Source: Pseudomonadota bacterium (GTDB lineage: Bacteria; Desulfobacterota; Desulfovibrionia; Desulfovibrionales; Desulfovibrionaceae). Taken from it: DNA of 13,075 bases. Location of the stretch: the NCBI GenBank assembly GCA_023411815.1, contig JAEYOJ010000088.1, positions 1 through 13,075 of the forward strand, read 5' to 3'. The notes under the pieces are model-generated. The model saw nothing but the letters and a program-made list of their open reading frames with translations. It made no database searches and had not been told where the DNA came from. A program made the translations under genes and the position numbers. Positions 7,040-12,963 of the stretch are shown piece after piece. Each line of letters starts with the position of its first letter. The first letter of the stretch is position 1.

Positions 7040-7249
7040 GAGAGGTATCGGCCTCCGTCACTCGGTGTTGGGCTACTCTCCGCGGAGGGAGGATCTGGCA
7101 ATGCCAAAAAGAGAGAATTGAAACAAGCCGGACATGAAGTCAAGAAGACTAAGATCTTTCGGTGAAAGCGCAATAGCTTGAAATGGTCTTCGATTATTGC
7201 TGAGCCGTGGAATGGCGGCTGGAACAGATATAAAACCGGTATGGGAATG

Positions 7250-7302
7250 AAAAAAGCGAGGCGGAGGGGGAGTGATATGGGGGATAGGGAGGTCCGCCTC
7301 GC
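7250..7302 (-). terminator. Intrinsic terminator (attenuator or small-RNA end) upstream of ileS
   Basis: Read leftward, a perfect 10-base stem GCGAGGCGGA (7302-7293) with TCCGCCTCGC (7265-7256) is followed directly by six T (7255-7250). The loop is 27 bases and pyrimidine-rich. No leftward gene is seen between this site and the NUDIX gene, so it does not simply end an upstream coding gene. It lies about 210 bases before the ileS start. It could end a small RNA of about 90 bases started at the box near 7350, or it could be an attenuator in a long ileS leader. No T-box sequence was recognised. Confidence 0.75.
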
Positions 7303-7346
7303 TGGAACCGACGCACCCAAAAAACTACAAACTGCGTATTATGACC

Positions 7347-7375
7347 ATTATAATTTTCAGTTCGGTTTATAATCC
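7347..7375 (-). promoter_or_regulatory. Candidate sigma70 promoter upstream of the ileS leader terminator
   Basis: On the minus strand a perfect TATAAT occupies 7352-7347. The hexamer 17 bases upstream (GGATTA, 7375-7370) or 18 bases upstream (TGGATT) is a poor -35. Transcription would begin near 7340 and meet the terminator ending at 7250. The perfect -10 box lies in AT-rich DNA where such boxes arise easily by chance. Confidence 0.35.
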
Positions 7376-7540
7376 AGCTCGTGGACATAAAAACTACGTC
7401 CTCTCGTTTTTTTCTCGATAAGTTATATATGGATCTGTCAAATTAAATCTTAAAAAAACCTATAAGTAGCGATGTGATGGTACAATTTTAAAGTTTGTCG
7501 TCTTTTTAAAAATGCATAAAATAGTTTTTGTGTAATTTTT

Positions 7541-7570
7541 TTGTGCATATTGAACTTGTATCAGTATAAT
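7541..7570 (+). promoter_or_regulatory. Candidate sigma70 promoter in the AT-rich island
   Basis: TTGTGC (7541-7546) and a perfect TATAAT (7565-7570) are 18 bases apart. Transcription would run right from about 7578 toward the 3' end of the leftward NUDIX gene. No protein-coding gene follows, so a real start here would make a noncoding or antisense RNA. The AT-rich setting raises the chance of a false match. Confidence 0.35.
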
Positions 7571-7791
7571 TATGATCTAAGTCTTGATTTTAACATCTGA
7601 TTAATGCTCTTTAGTAACTGTATTGATCATAAGATAATGTATCAAATCTGATTCAATCTGTTTTTCATGTTTTGGAACGAAAAAATCGCGCTGAATAGAT
7701 GCATTTAGGCACCATTATCAAGGTTAAATGTGCGATAATTTGCCGTTCTTTATATCAGTTTCATTTAGGGATGCCTGCGCAAACGTTAATA

Positions 7792-7808
7792 GCGCAAGTG
7801 AATTGCGC
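7792..7808 (+). other. Short hairpin with a competing partner
   Basis: GCGCAA (7792-7797) pairs perfectly with TTGCGC (7803-7808) around a 5-base loop. A second GCGCAA lies just upstream at about 7777-7783 and could pair with the same TTGCGC, giving two mutually exclusive stems. The surrounding 7760-7840 is less AT-rich than the rest of the island. It does not match any riboswitch consensus I could recall. Confidence 0.35.
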
Positions 7809-7911
7809 CAACGCTTACGGGGTGGAAAGCCATGCCAATCTAAGGATTCCAGAATATTATCGAAAACGAAAAGCTCTTTTGCTCAAAAATGGAGTATAGC
7901 ATACAAAGGTA

Positions 7912-8538
7912 TCAGTCGAAGGCAGGAGGGCGATTAGGATCTAGCAGATGCGCTCTTACTTCATCTAGATGCTGCTGGTTTGTGCGATTCGTGGACAGTG
8001 GAGGCAGCCCGTCGAAATCGAAGAATCCGACCTCGCTGGTTTCTTCGCTGACAGCCGGCTCTCCGCCCAGCAGCGTGCAAAGGAATATGAGCTTGTAGGC
8101 GTGATAGAATTCTAGCGGCACGCCTCCTCGGTTGGCATCGAGAGCAGCCAGGAGCTTGGTCGGCCTGACGATATAGCCGCTCTCCTCGCGCACTTCCCTT
8201 GCGACCATCTCCGAAGGAGTTTCGCCAACATCCGCCCAGCCACCGGGCATTGCCCAGCGACCATCGGCACGCTCACGCACGAGCAGAATTCTGCCCTCAT
8301 GCACCACGGCCGCGCGTACATCCACCTTGACCGTGGCGTAGCCGGGCTGGACGCGGAAGTGCTCCAGGACTTCCAGCTGATCAAGATCGGTGGCCTGTTG
8401 GACTATTTCTGCCGCGATTTCCAGTATGCGCTTATAGTTCTGTCGCTCATAATGGTTCGACGCATAGTGCAGCCCGGTCTGTCCCAAGGCCTGGAGCTCG
8501 CGTGCCCAGTCGAGCCACTTCGAAGGATGCTCGGCCAT
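7912..8538 (-). CDS. NUDIX hydrolase with Nudix_N-type N-terminus
   Basis: The protein has 208 residues. The N-terminal helical part, about 8-50 (WLDWARELQALGQTGLHYAS, then HYERQNYKRILEIAAEI), matches the extension found in a NUDIX group acting on nucleoside diphosphates linked to another moiety, such as ADP-ribose. The NUDIX box is complete and regular: Gly100, five residues, Glu106, seven residues, then REVREESGY (114-122), with PGG just before it. Mg-dependent pyrophosphohydrolase activity is expected, but the substrate cannot be read from the sequence. The start ATG 8538 has AGAGGGGG about 6 bases upstream. It follows the DUF4139 gene by 19 bases and is probably co-transcribed with it. 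The C-terminus past residue 190 is poorly conserved in appearance. Confidence 0.92.
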   Translation of the reverse strand: MAEHPSKWLDWARELQALGQTGLHYASNHYERQNYKRILEIAAEIVQQATDLDQLEVLEHFRVQPGYATVKVDVRAAVVHEGRILLVRERADGRWAMPGGWADVGETPSEMVAREVREESGYIVRPTKLLAALDANRGGVPLEFYHAYKLIFLCTLLGGEPAVSEETSEVGFFDFDGLPPLSTNRTNQQHLDEVRAHLLDPNRPPAFD

Positions 8539-8557
8539 TATTTCCCCCTCTGGCCAG

Positions 8558-10111
8558 CTAGCGCCAGCCCACGTCCAAATCGAGATCGGCCGGAGCCTCC
8601 AAACGTACCCCCCAGTTCACGGTCTTCTCAGTCCTCGCCGGTACTGCAAGGCGCCAGACGAGCAACCAAGGGTCATCGGGATCAACCTCGGCCTTGGGCT
8701 CGTACTGCAGGTTTAGCTTGATGCGCTCGTCGCGCGCTTGCGGCTTGGGTTCTTCCATACGCACTTCGACCGGATAGCCTTTGGCGTTCTTGACAATTAC
8801 CTGCCATTTCCAGGCATATGTCCGGCTCTTGCCTATGAAGCCTTGCTCTCCGCCTTGGCGTTCCAGAAGGCGAACCTCGGCCGTGACCAGCGGGTCGCTG
8901 CCGAAGAAGATGGTCTGCTCCGTGCCGGCGTAGGAAAAACCGGCTTTGGCCAACATGCCGCCGTCCACCATGAGCAACGCCTCGCCTGGCGGCAGGTCAA
9001 GAGGATCCTTGTTCACGGCTTGCGCTCTCAGATATGCGTTCTCGCCTTGGGACGGCCGTACGAGGTAGGTAAAAGCCGCTTGCAGAGCGTAATCGCGGAT
9101 GTGCAGGCGCTGCTCCGGGCCTGTTTGCAGGGAGAGCCTGCCCATGTCCCAGACGCGGTAGGTTGCACGCTCCGTCATGACTGGTGCGGACTGGATCATG
9201 TCCGCGGCTTGCATTTCCCTGCTCATGGCCTTGCCCATGAGCGGAGCCGGCAGGGGACGCACTGGGGGCATGGGCTGGATGACCCATGGTGGCAAATCGG
9301 GAGGAGCGATGGGCCCGTGCGGACGCGTGGTGGCCAAATGAACCTGGACGTTGCGCCAATCCTGACCCGAGCGCTGCCAGATGCGGGCATCCATGGCTAT
9401 CTCCACGCGCTTGGAGTCCGGCAGGGCATTGACCCGGTAGACCGGTCTCCAGCCGCTTCCGGCCAAGGTGTACACGTATTCGATGGGCAAGCCGGGACCG
9501 GCGACGCCGGCAATCAGCATCGTGAGTTCCCATACCTCGCGCGAGCCACCTCGAGCCTGCTCCAGCTGTTCCTTGAGCTGATCCAGCTGCCTGTCGAGTT
9601 CCTCGATCTGTCTGGCCAGAGAGAATATGTCCTTGTAAAGCCGCTCCGCATTGGCCGCAACAGCCGAGGCCATTTCCGAAGCGGCCTTGGGTGTAAGCGA
9701 ACCATCAATGTCGAGACCTCTCCAGAAACCCACGGCTGCATCCAGGCTGAGACGACGGGACTCGACGGCATTGCGTCGCGCCGTCGCAGATTCGATTTGC
9801 TCCTGCAATGCCTTGACCCGCTCCTTGTCCTCGCGCAGCACCCGACGCCAAGTCATGTCCCGTATCACGCCCTGATCCTGCAGCATCCGCACGGAAACGG
9901 TCTGCGGGTCTGCCTGCGGCGGCAGCAAGACGGTGATCCGGCCTTGGTTTCCGGGTTCGGCGTTCAGCGGGGGGGACGCGCGCTCCACAACTTGGGCCGC
10001 ATCGGGGTAGAGAGTGACGGAAACGACCTCGGCCAGGACCACAGGACTCCAGGCCAGAGCGAAGGTAGTGATAATTGTGATAAGTGCGGCTGCGCGGTAT
10101 AATCTGTTCAT
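8558..10111 (-). CDS. Exported DUF4140/DUF4139 protein (mucoidy inhibitor A-like)
   Basis: The protein has 517 residues from ATG 10111, chosen because GGAGAG sits just upstream and the protein then opens with a clean signal peptide: MNRLYRAAALITIITTFALA, followed by WSPVVLA with probable cleavage after Ala27. An in-frame extension upstream to 10354 reads through the divergent promoter region and lacks signal-peptide logic, so it was discarded. The domain order is a DUF4140-like beta region at about 28-120 (VVSVTLYPDAAQVVERA, TVSVRMLQ), a coiled coil at about 95-210, then a DUF4139 beta-rich region with GSGWRPVYRVNAL (near 235), FFGSDPLVTAEVRL and KTVNWGVRLEAP. The MuiA family is widespread and exported; its function is not established beyond an older link to alginate regulation. 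It precedes the NUDIX gene by 19 bases. Confidence 0.88.
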   Translation of the reverse strand: MNRLYRAAALITIITTFALAWSPVVLAEVVSVTLYPDAAQVVERASPPLNAEPGNQGRITVLLPPQADPQTVSVRMLQDQGVIRDMTWRRVLREDKERVKALQEQIESATARRNAVESRRLSLDAAVGFWRGLDIDGSLTPKAASEMASAVAANAERLYKDIFSLARQIEELDRQLDQLKEQLEQARGGSREVWELTMLIAGVAGPGLPIEYVYTLAGSGWRPVYRVNALPDSKRVEIAMDARIWQRSGQDWRNVQVHLATTRPHGPIAPPDLPPWVIQPMPPVRPLPAPLMGKAMSREMQAADMIQSAPVMTERATYRVWDMGRLSLQTGPEQRLHIRDYALQAAFTYLVRPSQGENAYLRAQAVNKDPLDLPPGEALLMVDGGMLAKAGFSYAGTEQTIFFGSDPLVTAEVRLLERQGGEQGFIGKSRTYAWKWQVIVKNAKGYPVEVRMEEPKPQARDERIKLNLQYEPKAEVDPDDPWLLVWRLAVPARTEKTVNWGVRLEAPADLDLDVGWR

Positions 10112-10188
10112 GATCTCTCCAGTCGAAGTACGGGAAGCTGCACATCCAAATCCTGGCGCAATTCGAGTGTCATGGCAAGACAGTCCCA

Positions 10189-10216
10189 TTGCCCTTGTTC
10201 GCGCCTCCCGTATAAC
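10189..10216 (+). promoter_or_regulatory. Candidate sigma70 promoter for the methyltransferase-reductase pair
   Basis: TTGCCC (10189-10194) and TATAAC (10211-10216) are separated by 16 bases and lie 28 bases before the methyltransferase ATG. This is in the 133-base gap between divergent genes. No comparably good leftward promoter for the DUF4139 gene was seen in the same gap. Confidence 0.45.
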
Positions 10217-10244
10217 AATCGATAGCATAAAGAGGAAAGGGCAC

Positions 10245-10793
10245 ATGAGTGATGAAATGGGCCTGGAGCCTGCCGCACTTCTGTTGGAATTCGGCGGACT
10301 GTTTTCCCATCTGGATGGCCCCGTGCTCGACTTGGCTTGCGGCAGCGGCCGCAACGGGTTGTATCTAGCCAGTCTGGGCGCGGAGGTGGTGCTTTGCGAC
10401 CGTTATGTGCAGGCTTTGGAGCATGCGCAACGGCAAGCGCGAGATCTTGGCCTGTCTATCGCTACATGGCTGGTCGATCTGGAAGCTGGCGGCGATCCCC
10501 TGCCCCCGAAGGCCTATGGCGGGATCATCGTGTTTCGTTATCTGCATCGGCCCTTGTTCGGTTCGATTCGGCGAGCCCTGAAACCGGGCGGAGTGCTTGC
10601 TTACGAAACCTATACTCTGGATCAACCGCGTTTCGGCAAGCCGACAAATCCTGACTTTCTGCTGCGGCCGGGAGAGCTCAGGGAGGCGTTCACCGGCTTC
10701 GAGATCATTCACGCATTCGAGGGAATTCTTGAACAACCCACCCGCGCCGCGGCGCAGATCGTCTGCCGCAGGCCGCTAACGGAGGCGACATGA
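10245..10793 (+). CDS. Class I SAM-dependent methyltransferase (TehB-like family)
   Basis: The protein has 182 residues. The start ATG 10245 follows a purine-rich AGAGGAAAGGG. A longer frame reaching back to 10014 would run into the divergent gene and its promoter region, so it was rejected. Motif I, VLDLACGSGRNGLYLA (27-42), the acidic residue Asp52 after the second strand (VVLCDRY) and the post-motif KPGGVLAYETYT (113-124) define a Rossmann-type methyltransferase. The run FGKPTNPDFLLRPGELREAF (130-149) is typical of the TehB-like/UbiE-like small methyltransferases often annotated as tellurite-resistance proteins. The acceptor substrate is unknown. The stop overlaps the next start as ATGA, with GGAGG for the second gene inside its final codons, so the two genes are translationally coupled. 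Confidence 0.9.
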   Translation: MSDEMGLEPAALLLEFGGLFSHLDGPVLDLACGSGRNGLYLASLGAEVVLCDRYVQALEHAQRQARDLGLSIATWLVDLEAGGDPLPPKAYGGIIVFRYLHRPLFGSIRRALKPGGVLAYETYTLDQPRFGKPTNPDFLLRPGELREAFTGFEIIHAFEGILEQPTRAAAQIVCRRPLTEAT

Positions 10794-11665
10794 AGAAGCG
10801 CATCGGATTCATGGGCCTTGGAATCATGGGCAGGGCCATGGCTGCAAATCTACTCAAGGCCGGCTTCCCGGTCACGGTCTACAACCGCGACAAGCAGAAG
10901 ACGCGGTCTTTGGCGGAGGAGGGCGCACTTGTTGCCGATTCGCCTCGACAGCTTGCCGATAATTGTGACGTGGCCGTGCTCATGGTCACCGGACCGGTGG
11001 CCATCGATGAGCTGCTCTTCGGGATCGAAGGCGCCGCAGAAGGCTTGGCCGGCAAGGTCTGCGTGAACACGAGCAGCGTTTCTCCAGCTTACAGCCGGGA
11101 ATTGGCGGCGTCCTTGGAAGCCGAGGGCGTGGTCCTGATTGATGCGCCTGTGTCCGGCACCAAGAAACCTGCCGAGGATGGCACTTTGATCATCCTGGCT
11201 TCGGGACCGGAGCAAACAGTGCGAGGCCTGGATGACGTGTTCTTGGCCATGGGCCGAAAAGTGGTTTATTGCGGCCAGGCAGGACAAGGCTCCATGATGA
11301 AGATGACCGTGAACCATCTGCTGGGCGTGATGATGCACGCCTTTGCCGAGGCCCTGCTCTTCGGCGAGCGCGGTGGACTATCCAGGGATGCCATGCTGGA
11401 AGCGATCCAGAGTGGAGCGATGGCCTGCCCGATGTTTCAAGCCAAGGCACCCTTGCTCGCCAGCGGGAACTTCCCCACGAGCTTCCCGCTCAAGCATATG
11501 GCCAAGGATCTCAAATTCGTGCTGGACACGGCGTTTGAAACAGGTGCCCAGGTGCCTGCGGCGCAAGTCGCGCTGAGCATGTTCCTCTTGGCACGCGAGC
11601 GCGGCCTGGGTGACTTGGATTTCGCCGCCGTGGACAAGGCGATGCGCGAGATACTGAAGGACTGA
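10790..11665 (+). CDS. NAD(P)-dependent beta-hydroxyacid dehydrogenase (glyoxylate/succinic semialdehyde reductase type)
   Basis: The protein has 291 residues, standard for the 3-hydroxyisobutyrate dehydrogenase superfamily. The dinucleotide-binding loop is GFMGLGIMGRAMAANL (6-21). YNRD (31-34) after the second strand places Asn-Arg where the NADPH-preferring glyoxylate/succinic semialdehyde reductases have NRT, so NADPH is the likelier cofactor. The substrate signature DAPVSGTKKPAEDGTL (118-133) is present. The catalytic lysine is Lys171 in GSMMKMTVNH, and FPLKHMAKDLKF matches the C-terminal substrate or cofactor motif. Likely substrates are glyoxylate or succinic semialdehyde; 3-hydroxyisobutyrate or tartronate semialdehyde cannot be excluded. 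The ribosome binding site GGAGG is 4 bases from the ATG. It ends just before a strong terminator. Confidence 0.92.
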   Translation: MKKRIGFMGLGIMGRAMAANLLKAGFPVTVYNRDKQKTRSLAEEGALVADSPRQLADNCDVAVLMVTGPVAIDELLFGIEGAAEGLAGKVCVNTSSVSPAYSRELAASLEAEGVVLIDAPVSGTKKPAEDGTLIILASGPEQTVRGLDDVFLAMGRKVVYCGQAGQGSMMKMTVNHLLGVMMHAFAEALLFGERGGLSRDAMLEAIQSGAMACPMFQAKAPLLASGNFPTSFPLKHMAKDLKFVLDTAFETGAQVPAAQVALSMFLLARERGLGDLDFAAVDKAMREILKD

Positions 11666-11673
11666 TGCTTTAT

Positions 11674-11699
11674 GGGGAGGGGAGTCCCTCCCCCCTTTT
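11674..11699 (+). terminator. Intrinsic terminator after the reductase gene
   Basis: GGGGAGGG (11674-11681) pairs with CCCTCCCC (11686-11693) around GAGT, followed by CC and four T (11696-11699). It stops rightward transcription directly at the end of the convergent rhodanese gene, whose stop codon begins at 11702. The left side of the stem has no A-run, so it should work only in the rightward direction. Confidence 0.85.
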
Positions 11700-12086
11700 C
11701 TACTGTTCGGATGATACGGGATGGCCCGCTTTGGTCCAGGCGTCGATGCCCCCCCGAAGAATCTGGACGTTGTTGAATCCCCGTGCGCGCATCTGGGCGG
11801 CGATGCGCCTGCTGGTTTCGCAATTAGGATGCTTGCAGTAGAGCACGTACAGCGTATTCTTGCTGTACCCATCCAGCCAGCTCAAGTCGTCGGGGCTTAC
11901 CCGGACAGCTCCTTCGATCATCCTGGGCTCGGCCTCGTAATCGCCCTTTTCCCGCACATCGAGAATGGTTACTTCACCAACCCTGTTGAACAGAACGCTC
12001 GCATCCATCTCCCGGACGTTCCGTGGATCGTCCATGGGCCTATTGATGGTTTCCCCGAATTCGCCTTCGTACTCCAGCTTGACCAT
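11700..12086 (-). CDS. Single-domain rhodanese-like protein
   Basis: The protein has 128 residues from ATG 12086, chosen because AGGAGG lies 6 bases upstream; an in-frame extension to 12185 runs through the promoter region and has no such site. The rhodanese fold is shown by VTILDVREKGDYEAE (39-53), IEGAVRVSPDDL (57-68), the active-site strand YVLYCKHPNCETSRRIA (80-96) and the C-terminal GFNNVQILRGGIDAWTKAGH. Cys84 is the expected persulfide-forming residue; a second cysteine, Cys89, falls within the active-site loop. Small rhodaneses carry or transfer sulfane sulfur, which is in keeping with a sulfur-metabolising host, but the partner is unknown. It lies 118 bases downstream of the DVU0772-like gene and appears to have its own promoter. 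Confidence 0.9.
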   Translation of the reverse strand: MVKLEYEGEFGETINRPMDDPRNVREMDASVLFNRVGEVTILDVREKGDYEAEPRMIEGAVRVSPDDLSWLDGYSKNTLYVLYCKHPNCETSRRIAAQMRARGFNNVQILRGGIDAWTKAGHPVSSEQ

Positions 12087-12123
12087 GGCAATCCTCCTGG
12101 CTTGAGTGACGCGAATAATATCC

Positions 12124-12154
12124 ATTGTATCAGCCAAGGAGCCCCAAAAGTCAA
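12124..12154 (-). promoter_or_regulatory. Candidate promoter for the rhodanese gene
   Basis: On the minus strand TTGACT (12154-12149) and TACAAT (12129-12124) are 19 bases apart, longer than the optimal 17. The box ends 37 bases before the rhodanese ATG. The good hexamers and the position between two genes support it; the spacing weakens it. Confidence 0.35.
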
Positions 12155-12204
12155 AAAAGAAACAGCTAGACGACTTCGCCAGCACATGCCCATGGCCAAG
12201 CGGT

Positions 12205-12567
12205 CTACTTGCAGTCGTAGGCGGTCTTCAGCCAGTCCTTGATTTCCTCGCTGGGTTCATGAATGCCGCGCAGGCCGCCGATGGAACGCATGAACGGCTC
12301 CGCCAACTCGGGAGGAAGCCGCTTCTCGCACAAGGCCTGGGAGCCGTAATTGTTCATCTTGGTCAGCACCACCTTGGGTTCCTCCCAGGTGTCCACCACG
12401 AAATAGATGGAATACTCGCCGCTCATGGTCACCGGACGGCGCAGAACGTCCATGAAATTGTTGTTACCCCACTCGAGATACATGGTCACCGCGTCCTCAT
12501 GAATGAGATCCCAGTCCACTTCGTTGATCCAGGGCCTGCAGTCGCTTGTTATCGGCTTTTGGGACAT
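12205..12567 (-). CDS. Small conserved protein, DVU0772-family-like
   Basis: The protein has 120 residues and no signal peptide or membrane segment, so it is probably cytoplasmic. AAGGAG 6 bases upstream of ATG 12567 supports the start. It is acidic in its first half (CRPWINEVDWDLIHEDAVTM at 10-29, then YLEWGNNNF), with SIYFVVDTWEEPKVVLTKMN (53-72) in the middle. I recall a small Desulfovibrio family with a very similar opening, named for DVU0772, and base the name on that resemblance; no function is known to me. The central strand pattern might indicate a small alpha/beta fold. It has a 5' leader with a GC-rich hairpin just before the ribosome binding site. Assignment to the family is moderate; that it is a real gene is likely from its length, start site and regular composition. 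Confidence 0.7.
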   Translation of the reverse strand: MSQKPITSDCRPWINEVDWDLIHEDAVTMYLEWGNNNFMDVLRRPVTMSGEYSIYFVVDTWEEPKVVLTKMNNYGSQALCEKRLPPELAEPFMRSIGGLRGIHEPSEEIKDWLKTAYDCK

Positions 12568-12937
12568 GTGCAGCTCCTTGCCGCCTGAAGCGGCGCTTCG
12601 GCTTGGGTAAGCCGGGGTTGGAGAGTTTTTTTGAGCTTATGGCAGCATAGAGTACTTCAAAACATGGAGGGCCAACAAGACCTTGAGTCTTGATAGTGCG
12701 TCCTTGATCGGATTCGGGTCGGCAGGACGATCCGCAAAATGATATCATTGCCTGTCCGGCCCCCTTCAGGAACCAGCAATAACATTGGTCCGAACTTTGT
12801 TGATGCCCTTGGGCCGCTCGATGGATCCATGAACTGAACTCGCCGGGGCACACAAAGTCTTGAGCATTCTGGCTTCGATTTGTCTCAATACCAGGTGCAG
12901 GGAGTTGCCTGGTTCAACCTGCTCCGCAAATCAACTA
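12568..12937. other. Intergenic stretch between the DVU0772-like gene and the right IS copy
   Basis: About 370 bases without a supportable gene. Next to the DVU0772-like start there is a perfect 5-base hairpin (GCCGC 12580-12584 with GCGGC 12590-12594) directly before the ribosome binding site, and a second possible stem (GGCTT/AAGCC) farther upstream; they could modulate translation. Open frames of 64-118 codons on the minus strand lack ribosome binding sites and familiar motifs. No repeat, tRNA or clear terminator was seen in the rest. Confidence 0.5.
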
Positions 12938-12963
12938 TAGTCCCCCGTCTCAGGAAATTGACA
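12938..12963. repeat. IS630 terminal inverted repeat, right-edge copy
   Basis: This is the reverse complement of the tail-end repeat at 675-700 with one difference in 26 bases. It also contains the transposase stop codon. Confidence 0.8.

Larger units (their letters stand above)
7321..7911. other. AT-rich intergenic island without a convincing gene
   Basis: Together with 7040-7249 this leaves about 870 bases between ileS and the NUDIX gene without a gene. A hand count gives 60 G or C in the 240 bases 7441-7680 (25%), far below the neighbouring genes. Several short open frames cross 7690-7940 on the plus strand, the longest 66-69 codons, but none has a clear ribosome binding site or a recognisable product. 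Transcription starts and a structured RNA are possible (see 7541-7570 and 7792-7808). The low G+C may mark foreign DNA or a regulatory region bound by a silencing protein; neither can be shown here. Confidence 0.6.

Noticed and set aside
7036..7320. Minus-strand 94-codon frame whose stop overlaps the ileS start as ATGA
   Set aside because: The overlap looked like a coupled leader gene, but the frame runs through the terminator stem and T-run, starts at TTG without a ribosome binding site and has no regular protein composition.
7250..7330. T-box riboswitch for ileS
   Set aside because: The leader has a terminator and controls a tRNA synthetase, but the conserved T-box core (AGGGTGGNACCGCG) and a matching antiterminator were not found by eye.
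7760..7840. Cyclic-di-GMP or other known riboswitch
   Set aside because: A GGGTGGAAAGCC-like stretch and hairpins prompted a comparison with GEMM and other consensus sequences from memory; no conserved core matched, and no suitable downstream gene follows on that strand.
7699..7937. Two overlapping plus-strand frames of 66 and 69 codons in the AT-rich island
   Set aside because: Neither has a ribosome binding site or a recognisable motif, and they occupy different frames of the same DNA; they are left as intergenic sequence.
8738..10102. Plus-strand 454-codon open frame opposite the DUF4139 gene
   Set aside because: It is antisense to a protein with a signal peptide and recognisable DUF4140/DUF4139 segments; no ribosome binding site or motif supports it.
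12497..12853. Minus-strand frames of 118 and 64 codons upstream of the DVU0772-like gene
   Set aside because: They overlap each other and the start of the better supported gene, and lack ribosome binding sites or recognisable domains.
707..12937. Composite transposon carrying the whole region
   Set aside because: The inverted flanking elements suggest it, but the cargo is housekeeping operons, the two flanking copies are diverged from each other, and no outer target duplication can be seen.
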